Assembly (NCBI GenBank): GCA_001563335.1
Contig: LRSL01000086.1
Location: forward strand, 1-64,000
Source of the DNA: Candidatus Thorarchaeota archaeon SMTZ1-45
GTDB taxonomy: Archaea > Asgardarchaeota > Thorarchaeia > Thorarchaeales > Thorarchaeaceae
Direction: 5' to 3'
Length of the DNA stretch: 64,000 bases
Shown here piece after piece: positions 1 through 9,629 of this stretch. How positions within the stretch are numbered: position 1 is the stretch's first letter; each line of letters starts with the position of its first letter. The position numbers and the translations under genes are program-made. Under the pieces are notes generated by a model that ran no database searches, had not been told where the DNA came from, and saw nothing but the letters and a program-made list of their open reading frames with translations.

Positions 1-60
1 TCACGCCCTTCATCGGCTAGCCAACCAAGTCATCCACCACTGGCCGTTTAGCGAATCGCA
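1..60 (-). rRNA. 23S rRNA, 5' end (partial, runs off the window start)
   Basis: Reverse complement reads ...GGTGGATGACTTGGTTGGCTAGCCGATGAAGGGCGTGA, matching the conserved 5' region of 23S rRNA (GGTGGATGxCTxGGxxxxxxxxxCGATGAAGGxCGTG). Confidence 0.85.
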
Positions 61-510
61 AATCTACTCATGTGTTGACACAGTATTACCTGTTATCCAC
101 TCAATGTGAACATGATTATCACTAATCATGCCAAGGAGTTATTGTAGTAACATTTCCCTACAATTAATTTGATCAGTGTACCTCCATCCTCTGCAGCCCA
201 CGTGTCTGACTCTCCATGACACACTTCACCGAGTCATCGACGTTGACGGTCCTCCACCGGGAATGGTACCATTCTCATGACCTGGTCCCGATGAACCTTT
301 GTTCAGTGTTAGAGAACTCTGAACTCCGGACCTAACGCTAGCGCACCACCTCTTTGGTGAGCGCTCCGCCAGCCTAATTTGCTGGTGATTTAAAGCTTGC
401 TATACGTCGAGGGCAGTAACCGTCACCGGTGCTACCAGAAACAGCCTCACGACGTTTACGTCGCATAAGACCTTCTCTTCGACGAGAGCACATTATTCCC
501 CTCACTATTT
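61..510 (-). ncRNA. Structured 23S rRNA leader, or a separate structured RNA
   Basis: Lies between a minus-strand TATA-like promoter (511-525) and the 23S start. Contains strong inverted repeats: 301-324 GTTCAG..CTGAAC, 340-365 AGCGC.CACC../..GGTG.GCGCT, a GAATGGTACCATTC palindrome near 262-276, and 111-130 CATGATTA-TCAC-TAATCATG. Confidence 0.5.
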
Positions 511-525
511 GCGTATAAAGCTTTT
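511..525 (-). promoter_or_regulatory. TATA-box promoter for the rRNA leader/23S transcript
   Basis: Minus strand reads AAAAGCTTTATACGC just downstream of the rph stop; a second TATA-like GCAAGCTTTAAAT lies at about 387-399. Confidence 0.5.
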
Positions 526-548
526 GCCAGAGGCGACATTTTCGAGCT

Positions 549-1256
549 CTATTTCACTAACAACGCTTCATTTTGAGCCTTGATGAGGTCTGAGATGCCC
601 TTTGTTGCAAGGTCCAACATCTCATTCATAACATCACGACCAAAGGTGGCACCCTCTGCAGTTCCTTGTATTTCAACAAATTCATTCCCACGCATTACTA
701 TGTTCATATCAACATCAGCCTGAACATCCTCAAAATAACAGAGATCAAGCAAGACCTCATTTTTGATTACTCCGACACTAACAGCTGCAACATTGCTGGA
801 GATTGGACTTTGGGAGATCATTTCCATGTCAGTCATATATTGGACAGCATCGCAGAGTGCAACGTAGGCACCTGTGATTGATGCAGTACGAGTCCCACCA
901 TCAGCCTGAATGACATCGCAGTCTATTCGGATAGTGTTTTCTCCGAGTTGAGTCATATCGACTGCAGTCCTAAGCGAACGTCCAATCAGTCGTTGGATTT
1001 CTTGTGTTCTTCCACTGACCTTGTATCGATTCATACGGTCATCTGTAGAGCGTGGTAGCATCCCATATTCAGCTGTCACCCAGCCCTGTCCCTTCCCGTT
1101 GAGCCAGCCTGGAACACCCTCCTCAACTGTTGCAGTGCAAATAACCTTGGTTTCTCCAGTTGCGATTAAGACCGATCCCTCTGGATGTTTGAGGAAATTA
1201 CGTGTGAATTCAATGGGCCTGAGCTCGTCATTGACCCTACCGTCTACTCTGGGCAT
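549..1256 (-). CDS. rph: Ribonuclease PH, bacterial type
   Basis: VDGRxxDELRPI..[90 protein letters not shown] is the Rph signature. Confidence 0.93.
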   Translation of the reverse strand: MPRVDGRVNDELRPIEFTRNFLKHPEGSVLIATGETKVICTATVEEGVPGWLNGKGQGWVTAEYGMLPRSTDDRMNRYKVSGRTQEIQRLIGRSLRTAVDMTQLGENTIRIDCDVIQADGGTRTASITGAYVALCDAVQYMTDMEMISQSPISSNVAAVSVGVIKNEVLLDLCYFEDVQADVDMNIVMRGNEFVEIQGTAEGATFGRDVMNEMLDLATKGISDLIKAQNEALLVK

Positions 1257-1381
1257 AGCAACGCTTTTGATAATCGACTATTAATTAGTGTCGGGGCTCA
1301 TATTAGATAGTTTTATTGACGTTCGTCCCACTGTGAAGAGTTGTCAGAATATACTAGAGAACATTGGAGAGGAATAAATAG

Positions 1382-2413
1382 ATGCCAGACATTCGTAAAC
1401 GTTTCACTGATGCGCTCAAAGACACAGTCAATGAATGGAAACCCCATAAGAATGTGAAGGGCATTTTTGTTTATGGGTCCTATGTGAGAGGTACAGCCAC
1501 CGCAAACTCCGACTTAGACATATGCATTGTTTGGGATGCCGATGAGGCGCCAGTGAGACTGATGTCCACACATAAAGAAGTACTGGTGGACATGGTCTTC
1601 ATGACAGTCAAAGAAGTTGAGAGTGTATTTGAAGAGATTACTAAAGATGTTACGAAAATATCAGAAGTCATCAATCGTTTGAAAAACTCTCTCGTGATGC
1701 ACGATAAAGATGGATTGGTAAATGATTGGCAAAAGAAAGCAGCTAATTATGTATGGTCTGAAGAATCTATTTCACAGGTTAAGAAACTAGCCATGGAATA
1801 TTTGGAAAGAGCGAAAAGGTTCGCTGAGGAAGATGAGGCGCCTAGTGCAATTTTCGAGATGCGTGAAGGCATATTCAACCTTGGACGTGTGATTCTCATG
1901 GTGAACAACAACTTTCTGATACTCAAACCAGCGGAGGTGTTGACCGAGGTCAGATTACTCGATCCCATGACCTATTCTTTGTTCTTAAGAGCTTTCAAAT
2001 TGAAGGGTATGGATGAACCCAAACTATTGGCTGTGCTTAATGACTTACGTCAATGGTTAGGTATTGCTGAATCGCGAGTAGGTGATGTAAAACTTGACGA
2101 GCAAGCCTTACTCGCTACAGGACTCATATCACAGGCTCAGAGAGAGTATCATGGATCGTTAGGATTGACATATAGCGGAGACTATGAGTTAGCAGTCCTT
2201 GAGATGCGTCAAGCAGCATGTTCCCTTGGAAGAGCACTCATCACAATCAAGGAGTTCTCCAGTCTGGTAGATGGTATGTTTATGGACCAACTTAGTGAAA
2301 CTGAACCTGGATTCTATGAAGAAATACTCGTGGAGCATGGTGCATATGATATACTTCCAAAAGAGATAACGAGGATTATTGGAGAAGCACAGTTCATTGC
2401 ACAACGCCTCTAA
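1382..2413 (+). CDS. Nucleotidyltransferase-domain protein (MNT/pol-beta fold) with helical C-terminal region
   Basis: GSYVRGTATANSDLDICIVW matches GSx(3)G...SDxD nucleotidyltransferase motif. Confidence 0.75.
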   Translation: MPDIRKRFTDALKDTVNEWKPHKNVKGIFVYGSYVRGTATANSDLDICIVWDADEAPVRLMSTHKEVLVDMVFMTVKEVESVFEEITKDVTKISEVINRLKNSLVMHDKDGLVNDWQKKAANYVWSEESISQVKKLAMEYLERAKRFAEEDEAPSAIFEMREGIFNLGRVILMVNNNFLILKPAEVLTEVRLLDPMTYSLFLRAFKLKGMDEPKLLAVLNDLRQWLGIAESRVGDVKLDEQALLATGLISQAQREYHGSLGLTYSGDYELAVLEMRQAACSLGRALITIKEFSSLVDGMFMDQLSETEPGFYEEILVEHGAYDILPKEITRIIGEAQFIAQRL

Positions 2414-2419
2414 GCTAGA

Positions 2420-3028
2420 TTGATTAGGTTGGTCTTGATTTCAAAGACTGTGTTTTCCATGCATAATATCGAGATACTGAAACTGTTGAGCGTTTCTTTG
2501 ACAAGAGACAAGCAGAGTATACTCGAAGAAGAGCTTCAGAAATATGGAGCTGCTACCAATTGGACAATAAAACAAATACTAAAGAAAGGTCTTTCGTCAA
2601 GATCAAGAACTATTGAGGAGTTGCAGGATAACTTCTCAATTATGTTTGACAAGAGAAATACGTATCTCGATGATGTGGTGAAAACTGCAAGTGCGGAGAT
2701 TACCAAGCACCGCAAGCTTGCCAAGACTATACGCACTATGAGAGATAAGACTCCATTTTTTAAACCAGGTCGACTGATTTTCTCGCAGCCTATAGTTAAG
2801 TTGAGCGACAAAGCAGTTACCCTGACTCTCTCTGATGGGAGCCTACTTCCAATACCCTTCGACAAACGTAGTAGAAATCGAGTTGCGGAAAAGATATCAG
2901 CTATCCTTAGAGGATCAAGAGAGGGAGAGGTCAATAGAAACTATGACCGCATCAGAATCACTTGGAACAAAGAGGGATTTGCGGATATTGACATTAGAGC
3001 TATGAGGCAGAATTCAATGAGCAGTTAG
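2420..3028 (+). CDS. Hypothetical protein; possible TnpB/OrfB N-terminal-like domain without RuvC
   Basis: Helical N-terminus (NWTIKQIL) followed by KPGRLIFSQPIVKLSDKAVTLTLSDGSLLPIPF ... YDRIRITWNKEGFADIDI, resembling the TnpB WED-like beta region; ORF stops before any DED motif. Start probably at an internal Met. Confidence 0.5.
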   Translation: MIRLVLISKTVFSMHNIEILKLLSVSLTRDKQSILEEELQKYGAATNWTIKQILKKGLSSRSRTIEELQDNFSIMFDKRNTYLDDVVKTASAEITKHRKLAKTIRTMRDKTPFFKPGRLIFSQPIVKLSDKAVTLTLSDGSLLPIPFDKRSRNRVAEKISAILRGSREGEVNRNYDRIRITWNKEGFADIDIRAMRQNSMSS

Positions 3029-3029
3029 A

Positions 3030-3917
3030 TTACAGTGAAGGAATCCATGATACTATAGAGCCAGATAAATCAGCAGTGTAGATTTTTGTTCCATCCAAAG
3101 ACCAAGCAATTGACGATATTCCTGTCACTAATTGACCTAGTGCTACTTCGGTGTTCTTCTCTAAAGACCAGATTCGGATTGTGCGGTCCCAGCTGGTGGA
3201 GGCGAGGAATTGTCCAGTAGGGTCCACGGAGAGCGCGCTTGTAATATCTGAATGTCCTGACATCTTAGATTTCTCGCTGGTGTTAGCAACATTGACTTTG
3301 ACTATTACTCCGCTTTGAAGCCCTAAGAAAACACTTGAACCATCTGATGTAACTGCCATCGACCTTATGCGGTCCTTCTGTTTTGTTAGGATTTTTTCAG
3401 ACTCATAAGATGATAAGTCCCACAACCTACATGTTCCATCGTATGATGATGTCACAAGTTTCTGGTCTTCATCAATTAATGCTATGCCAGAGATGTCAGA
3501 GTAGTGAGCTTGGAGATTTCTGATGGTTTTCAAGCTGCGCAATGAGAATACCTTCACCATTCCATCACGAGAACCTGAAGCACCTTTTCCTAGCCTCAAT
3601 GAAACAGTAAGAGACTTCACTTCTGAAGGGTGTTTGAGAATAAGAGTTTCCTCAGGATTTTTTACATTCCACAATCGTGTGGTTTGGTCCCAGCTGCATG
3701 AAAGAATAGCATTTGAAGTTCCTACAAAGGATACATCAGTCACTGCACCATCATGACCAGTAATTCCTCGTTTTGTTTTTCCTGACCGAGGATCGATCAA
3801 AAGTATTTCCGAGTCCATTTTTCCACAGGCGATTAGGCGACCTTTCGGAGATATTGAAATACTTGTCAGTGGAGAGGGTGAACTATCAGTTGGTTTATAG
3901 AGGTCTAGCTTCTCCAC
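3030..3917 (-). CDS. WD40 repeat protein
   Basis: Repeated GH..x..V/I...F..D....SxSWDxTxRxWxL units (e.g. ILSCSWDQTTRLWNV, LVTSSYDGTCRLWDL, LASTSWDRTIRIWSL). Confidence 0.92.
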   Translation of the reverse strand: MEKLDLYKPTDSSPSPLTSISISPKGRLIACGKMDSEILLIDPRSGKTKRGITGHDGAVTDVSFVGTSNAILSCSWDQTTRLWNVKNPEETLILKHPSEVKSLTVSLRLGKGASGSRDGMVKVFSLRSLKTIRNLQAHYSDISGIALIDEDQKLVTSSYDGTCRLWDLSSYESEKILTKQKDRIRSMAVTSDGSSVFLGLQSGVIVKVNVANTSEKSKMSGHSDITSALSVDPTGQFLASTSWDRTIRIWSLEKNTEVALGQLVTGISSIAWSLDGTKIYTADLSGSIVSWIPSL

Positions 3918-3985
3918 GCCAAATCACCGAAAGATTGGTACTAATCAATAATCATTGTAGGTTCGGTTTAAAGGTGTGTAACATT

Positions 3986-4975
3986 CTAATTTCTCTTTAC
4001 CTTCATATAGATTATCGGGATTGAAAGGACAATAACCACTATAACTCCTATGATAAGAAGTATCGGTGGATTCAGAATGTACTCTGTATTACTATAAGCT
4101 TCTTCCACAATAAAGACTTCCAAGACTTCACCGACTGTTTCAAGACTTTCTGCACTGCACTTGTCTGGCGTGTCCTCAAGGGTGTGCCAATAAGTGGGGA
4201 ATGGGTATTGAATAATGTCAACAGCCGGGATACCAATATTCAGAAAGGGTCTATGATCATCGAGTATTGATGCACCATAAGAATCAATGAATGTGTCATT
4301 ATGTCCTAATTGGTCAGCAATTGTCCAGATGGAGTTTTGAAGAGAGGTCGTGGAACTACGCTCACGAGGTAGTTCGAGGTTAATGTCACCCACCATGTCG
4401 ACCAAGACCATTGCATGAATTGCATCTCTACGTTCTGTGCTCAGTTGGGAAACATAGTACGTTGATCCTTGAATCCAATCCCATCCTGAGATTCCACCTG
4501 AGTCTTCAGCATCAAAAAGAACAATCTCTATAGAGGAGCGGGTGTTATTAGGAAGAACATTCGCTAGTTCTAAAAGAACAGCAACCCCACTTGCCCCATC
4601 ATTTGCTCCAACACCTGAACCAGAGTCAGAGGAACCAGGTGGTCGTGTATCATAGTGCGCTCCAAGGATAATCGGTGAATTGTTTTGTGAGTTCCAAGTT
4701 GCAATGATATTTACGCAATTGACATTCATATAGGTGAAGTTCTGAAATTTGACATCCCATCTAAAAGATTCGAAATTTTCAGCTAACATACCTCTACAGA
4801 GGCTAAGATTCTCTGAACCTGGTGGACGAGGGCCAAAATCACACTGGTCAATCAGATACGAGTATGCATCGAGTCCATTGAACAAGGGAATATGAGAAAT
4901 TTGTAGCATATTAATCGGACTTGCAGAAAAACCAACTAACAAGATCACAATCAGTCCAATATTCAAGCATTTCAT
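3986..4975 (-). CDS. M28-family metallopeptidase, secreted/membrane-anchored
   Basis: N-terminal signal peptide; GAHYDTRPPGSSDSGSGVGANDGASGVAVLLELA, DAEDSGG; C-terminal hydrophobic segment LLIIGVIVVIVLSIPIIYM. Confidence 0.88.
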   Translation of the reverse strand: MKCLNIGLIVILLVGFSASPINMLQISHIPLFNGLDAYSYLIDQCDFGPRPPGSENLSLCRGMLAENFESFRWDVKFQNFTYMNVNCVNIIATWNSQNNSPIILGAHYDTRPPGSSDSGSGVGANDGASGVAVLLELANVLPNNTRSSIEIVLFDAEDSGGISGWDWIQGSTYYVSQLSTERRDAIHAMVLVDMVGDINLELPRERSSTTSLQNSIWTIADQLGHNDTFIDSYGASILDDHRPFLNIGIPAVDIIQYPFPTYWHTLEDTPDKCSAESLETVGEVLEVFIVEEAYSNTEYILNPPILLIIGVIVVIVLSIPIIYMKVKRN

Positions 4976-5013
4976 TGTTGAACCGACCAGTGAATAGGTA
5001 CCTATGAAGGTTT

Positions 5014-6282
5014 TCAGTTTGGTGAATTGAGATGGGAATGAACGACTTGTTTAACGATTGTTGGAAACTCCCGTGGTAACCTTTTGAGCACAATGTAGGG
5101 AATATCTGCATAACCAATCTCACCACGAGCCACCATTGTCATTATCTCGGATGCCAGTTTATGTCCGTTCACTCTTGGTAGAATAAAATCTGCAAGTGAG
5201 GGGCCTCTGACTCCAACTCGAGCAGCTAGAGCAAAATTTGCTGAGAATTCTTTGATACAAAGGTCTTGGTATTTTGAAAGCGCATCTTCATCATACCGAT
5301 TTTCATCATATGCCTTCTTAATGATCGAGGCTGCAAATTCACCTGATTTCATTGCGTAGGCGATACCTTCGCCCATAAGTGGGTCTACAAAGCCGGCAGC
5401 ATCTCCAATTAGGATTGCACGCTGTGTCACATTCTTACTACCAAGACCATCTCCACCAAGGAAGAAGGTTCTTCTCTTCTCAAGATTTAAACCAACACCG
5501 ATACGTTTCTCTACACTTCTGCAAAACGAATCGAATCGTGGTCTAAGAGCTCGCATATGTACACCAGCTCCTGCAATCCCAATCGCGAGGTGTTCCCTTT
5601 TTGGAAAAACCCACCCATAGCTAACTCGACCTTCAACTGGACGGACTTCGAGGATAGTTGGATTTCCTCCCGTCGCCTTTAGTACACCTGATTCTCCAAC
5701 AAAGAAGTCTGTTTCCATTCCAAGACCAACTTTAGTCAAATCCTTCCGTTTTGGTCTTAGTCCTAATGCCCTACTCACGATAGAGTTCACTCCATCAGCT
5801 CCAAGGAGGTATTTTGTTTTGAACTCAGTTCCGTCAGCAAGTCTTACACTTGCTGAGTCTGATGATACTGATGCATCCGTGACTGGCGAGTTGTCAATTA
5901 GTTCTGCTCCCACATCATTTGCTCGTCTAGCTAGGAACTCATCAAAGCGGTCGCGAAAGACTGTAATTCCAATTAGCTTGTCTGAAACGAACTCGGTTGC
6001 CTGTCCGTCTTGCAAGAGAAATCTAAGTCCGAATATGCGTTGTTCAACTAAATTACGAGGTAGCTGACCTCGAATTAGATGGAGGCCTCGATACATTACG
6101 GCTCCACCACATGGCTTCTCTCGTGGTAGCTTGTATTTTTCAAGTAGCAATGTCTTGAGCCCATATTTTGCACAATCATGAGCAGCAATAGAGCCAGCAG
6201 GACCTGCACCGACGACAATGACATCATATGTCAAAGATAACATGAACCTCCCTCGGGTTCTATGAAGACATTCAGAGCACAA
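5014..6282 (-). CDS. Geranylgeranyl reductase family FAD-dependent oxidoreductase
   Basis: YDVIVVGAGPAGSIAAHDCAKYGLKTLLLEKYKLPREKPCGGA and GDAAGFVDPLMGEGIAYAMKSGEFAA. Likely start is the internal Met of MLSLTYDVIVVG. Confidence 0.88.
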   Translation of the reverse strand: MCSECLHRTRGRFMLSLTYDVIVVGAGPAGSIAAHDCAKYGLKTLLLEKYKLPREKPCGGAVMYRGLHLIRGQLPRNLVEQRIFGLRFLLQDGQATEFVSDKLIGITVFRDRFDEFLARRANDVGAELIDNSPVTDASVSSDSASVRLADGTEFKTKYLLGADGVNSIVSRALGLRPKRKDLTKVGLGMETDFFVGESGVLKATGGNPTILEVRPVEGRVSYGWVFPKREHLAIGIAGAGVHMRALRPRFDSFCRSVEKRIGVGLNLEKRRTFFLGGDGLGSKNVTQRAILIGDAAGFVDPLMGEGIAYAMKSGEFAASIIKKAYDENRYDEDALSKYQDLCIKEFSANFALAARVGVRGPSLADFILPRVNGHKLASEIMTMVARGEIGYADIPYIVLKRLPREFPTIVKQVVHSHLNSPN

Positions 6283-6320
6283 CCCGGTGATTTCTCGTTA
6301 ATATGTTGAACTATTTAGCT

Positions 6321-7151
6321 TTAGCATTGATTCATAATGAACTCAAAAGTATCAGAAGTAGAGTGGACGTCTACCCCTATCTTTTCTCGAATCACTTGTT
6401 CATACGCTGGATTGATTTCATAACCAATTGAGTTCCGTCCTAGCTCTCGAGCAACCTTTAGTGTTGTTCCACTGCCAGCAAATGGGTCAAGAACTGTATC
6501 GCCAATAAAGGAATATAATCGAATGCATCTTCGAGGAAGTTCCTCAGGAAATGGTGCAGGGTGACTTTCCTGTTTGGCGGAAGCTGTCTGGAATTCCCAA
6601 ATTGAGTTCTGAACCCAATCTGTAAATTCACTATGCGTTATCGAAGATGCCTCTTTAATTTCTTTATCAATAGGTGGTCTCCTTCCACTCTTTGAAAATA
6701 CAACAATCCATTCATACGGATATGTGGATAGAAGATTTGGAGGATATGGATAAGACCCCCAAGAACTGAATCTCACAGACTTTCGTTTATCCCAGATATA
6801 CAATGAATGAAAATACATGTTGCCAAGTGAATTCATGAATTCCTCAAGATCGGGTAAGACTGTTTTTGTGACCCTACGACTAAACTTAGTTTTCTTTCCT
6901 GTGAGCAGAATGGGCATAATGTTGATTATTAGCTTACCATCTGGGACTAGTTTCTTCACACACTCTCGAAAAACATCACAGATGGATTCGAAATATTCCT
7001 TATAGCTTGTGGATTTTTGCCCAATCCCTCTCTCATCACCATAGTCCTTAAGGTTCCAATAAGGAGGTGAAGTCACAACAAGGTGGACAGAGGCGTCTTG
7101 CACTTCATTCATGCATGTGCTATCACCAATAACGACCAGATGGTGGGTCAA
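6321..7151 (-). CDS. DNA (amino) methyltransferase, motif order IV then I
   Basis: TSPPYWNLKDYG near the N-terminus; DTVLDPFAGSGTTLKVARELGRNSIGYEINPAY near the C-terminus. Confidence 0.9.
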   Translation of the reverse strand: MTHHLVVIGDSTCMNEVQDASVHLVVTSPPYWNLKDYGDERGIGQKSTSYKEYFESICDVFRECVKKLVPDGKLIINIMPILLTGKKTKFSRRVTKTVLPDLEEFMNSLGNMYFHSLYIWDKRKSVRFSSWGSYPYPPNLLSTYPYEWIVVFSKSGRRPPIDKEIKEASSITHSEFTDWVQNSIWEFQTASAKQESHPAPFPEELPRRCIRLYSFIGDTVLDPFAGSGTTLKVARELGRNSIGYEINPAYEQVIREKIGVDVHSTSDTFEFIMNQC

Positions 7152-8254
7152 TCTGACCTTCTACCTCCTTTAGCGAGATTCCACACTATAATCTGCTCTT
7201 TCCTCTTTGTTTTGTTAATCTTATCCCAGAGTCTACTTGCTGTGTTTGTGTATTCACGCTCAACAATATATGGATGATTCCAAGGGGCAATCTCAGCGAA
7301 GAAGTCAGACCCTTTGATTAGTTTTCCACGAACTTTACGGTCGCCTACCACGAATATAACAAGCGATTCATCATGAATAACTCTGTCTATCGCGAGCAAT
7401 GCCTGCTTCATATCTTCATTATATGTTGAGTAATTCTGAATGAGGCCTTCGCGGACTGAAGCTCTGTCCATGGCAAGAATCTCAAGTACAATCTTTGAGT
7501 AATACCCAGTATAGTCCAGAGCATCAAAATATGGAGGGCTTGTGTAGACAATATCTACCGACTCCTCCTCAATAATCTCATGAATTCTACGTGTATCATA
7601 AGCATGAATCTTTGCTGGGGGTCCATTATTCATGAAATCGATGTGTTTTTTCGCTTTTCTGAGAAGGGTTGAGTAGAAGTCAACCTTACGTAATGACTCA
7701 TTGATACGACCTATCGAAGTAGATGTCCATAACCAACCGTTACAGGCTCGGGCTGCAACACATATCGATCCATAGAATGCTGCTCGAAGATAAGAAGAGA
7801 ATTTGGTTGAAACTTTCAAAACCCTCATGATTTGGTCAGCTGTATCAGAATGAAAATATTTGGCGGGGTTATCAGGCATGCTTGGGACATTGTCTAGGAG
7901 GCTAGCATCAATAATTGCTGATGATAACATGTCTAACTCATATCGTGTATCTATGGGTTCGGTTTTCCCACGGGCTATAATGCAAGCTAGGGGATTATTA
8001 TCCACTCCAATCGCACTCATGCCGTGTGTTTGTGCTTCATAGATGATTGTGCCAGTTCCACAGAATGGATCCAGCAGAACAGCCTTTGATGACAGCTGTG
8101 AGATAACATGTGCTGCATCTAATGCAGACATCTTTCCTCGATAGGGATAGATGCCGTGTATTGATTTAGGATTATTGACCTTCCCAAAATGATGTAGCGT
8201 GATTTGTGAGCCTGAGTCACAGAATATGCTACTGCGAATCTCTGACTCCTGCAT
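7148..8254 (-). CDS. DNA methyltransferase-like protein, motif order I then IV
   Basis: AVLLDPFCGTGTIIYEAQTHGMSAIGVDNNPLA followed by VDIVYTSPPYFDALDYTGYYSKIVLEIL; overlaps the next gene by 4 nt. Confidence 0.82.
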   Translation of the reverse strand: MQESEIRSSIFCDSGSQITLHHFGKVNNPKSIHGIYPYRGKMSALDAAHVISQLSSKAVLLDPFCGTGTIIYEAQTHGMSAIGVDNNPLACIIARGKTEPIDTRYELDMLSSAIIDASLLDNVPSMPDNPAKYFHSDTADQIMRVLKVSTKFSSYLRAAFYGSICVAARACNGWLWTSTSIGRINESLRKVDFYSTLLRKAKKHIDFMNNGPPAKIHAYDTRRIHEIIEEESVDIVYTSPPYFDALDYTGYYSKIVLEILAMDRASVREGLIQNYSTYNEDMKQALLAIDRVIHDESLVIFVVGDRKVRGKLIKGSDFFAEIAPWNHPYIVEREYTNTASRLWDKINKTKRKEQIIVWNLAKGGRRSD

Positions 8255-8473
8255 GGTGTTTCTAGTACTGCACTACTCCACTAAAAATCTGTTCAGTTGT
8301 TAAAAGTTCAATAAAGATTAGAAACCTCTACACATTTCACAACCAATCTCCAGCAAGTTCCAGCGCTTTATGAGCCTCAGCTTTCATCATAAGATAGGAT
8401 CTTACTTCATTGCTTGATTGGGATTCAGAATCCACAGCAATTATTGATACCACCAATCTCTAGTAGGACAAGA

Positions 8474-9271
8474 CTAGTTCGATTCTTCCAGCTTATCGAT
8501 TGCATTGACCACAGCATCAAGTGACTTTGCAATTGCCTCAACGAGCAAGGGGTCTTGCTCTCCAGTTTCTTCTCCTTCCTCAGCTTGTTCTGTCTTTTGT
8601 GCTCCATGGAGATTGCCATCACATGAGAGAATTGCAGCAGCATCCAGACCACGAGTTTGCGCAAATGTGAAGAGAAGTGAGGCTTCCATCTCAACGCTCT
8701 TCACTCGAGCCTTGGTCCATAGGTCCAGTTGATTGAGCGCGGGGTTCACATAGTAAATGTCTGAGGTCCAATTGATACCCGCATGTATACGGTCGGATGG
8801 TAATAACTCAGAGATGCTTTCAAAGATCGCAATAAACCATTTGGGAGATGCCACAGCAGGGTATTCCATTGGAGCATAGTTAAGACTGGCACGCTCATCA
8901 CGTACGCATGCAGTTGGAACGACCACATCACCAACCTTCACAGAGGGGTCGATGCCTCCGCAACTACCTAGACGAATAATTACTTTGCAATCGAGTTTGG
9001 CTAACTCTTCAATGCATATATGGGTCGAAGCAACTCCCATGCCAGTACCAGAAATGGTGACAGGTATGTCGTTTGGAGTATATGCTCGATAAGTAACAAG
9101 TCCACGATATCGTGCAACTTCTTCTGGATCTTTCATCCTGGATACTATCACAGGCACGCGATCTGGATTACCTGTGATAATGACGTGTTTCTCTACATCT
9201 CCTTCTCCAACTCTAAGATGCGGCTGAATTCGTTTCTTCAATGGAATCACCTGACAAAATTCAGGTCCCAT
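8474..9271 (-). CDS. Nucleoside (uridine-type) phosphorylase, PNP/UDP family
   Basis: ITGNPDRVPVIVSRMKD, GTGMGVASTHICIEELAKLDCKVIIRLGSCGGIDPSVKVGDVVV, SVEMEASLLFTFA. Confidence 0.9.
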   Translation of the reverse strand: MGPEFCQVIPLKKRIQPHLRVGEGDVEKHVIITGNPDRVPVIVSRMKDPEEVARYRGLVTYRAYTPNDIPVTISGTGMGVASTHICIEELAKLDCKVIIRLGSCGGIDPSVKVGDVVVPTACVRDERASLNYAPMEYPAVASPKWFIAIFESISELLPSDRIHAGINWTSDIYYVNPALNQLDLWTKARVKSVEMEASLLFTFAQTRGLDAAAILSCDGNLHGAQKTEQAEEGEETGEQDPLLVEAIAKSLDAVVNAIDKLEESN

Positions 9272-9297
9272 TACTTACTTTTACACTGTTCGGTTTT

Positions 9298-9504
9298 CTA
9301 GTTCCAAAAAATGTAGGGAATACCATTCATCCGAGCAAGAATGCAGTCAATACACACCCATTGTCCGCTGATGAAGAAGCTTCTTTCGAATCGGGGTATT
9401 ATCGTATCGCACACGTTACACCTTCGTAGTTCTGTGTTATAGTTCTCATTAAGAAACACAAGTAACAAGGACATTAATTTCGCATTCTGTTGTTGAATTA
9501 ACAT
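9298..9504 (-). CDS. Small CxxC...CxxC zinc-binding protein
   Basis: RRCNVCDTIIPRFERSFFISGQWVCIDCI. Confidence 0.5.
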   Translation of the reverse strand: MLIQQQNAKLMSLLLVFLNENYNTELRRCNVCDTIIPRFERSFFISGQWVCIDCILARMNGIPYIFWN

Positions 9505-9629
9505 CTATAATCACATCCTTAGTATTGTGAGGCTCATTCCTTATTAGAGCCACAGAACAATTTTCTAATAGTGCAAATCGCTCCATTATAGTTGCTTGTG
9601 AGTGAGAATCTTGAAAGGAGCAATAGTCT

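Noticed and set aside
180-480. RNase P RNA or SRP RNA in the 23S leader
   Set aside because: No GAGGAAAGUC/ACAGAA-type RNase P motifs and no convincing SRP S-domain GGA-loop motif found by eye; left as an unassigned structured leader.
666-881. 71-aa plus-strand ORF inside rph
   Set aside because: Antisense to a strongly supported RNase PH gene, with atypical composition.
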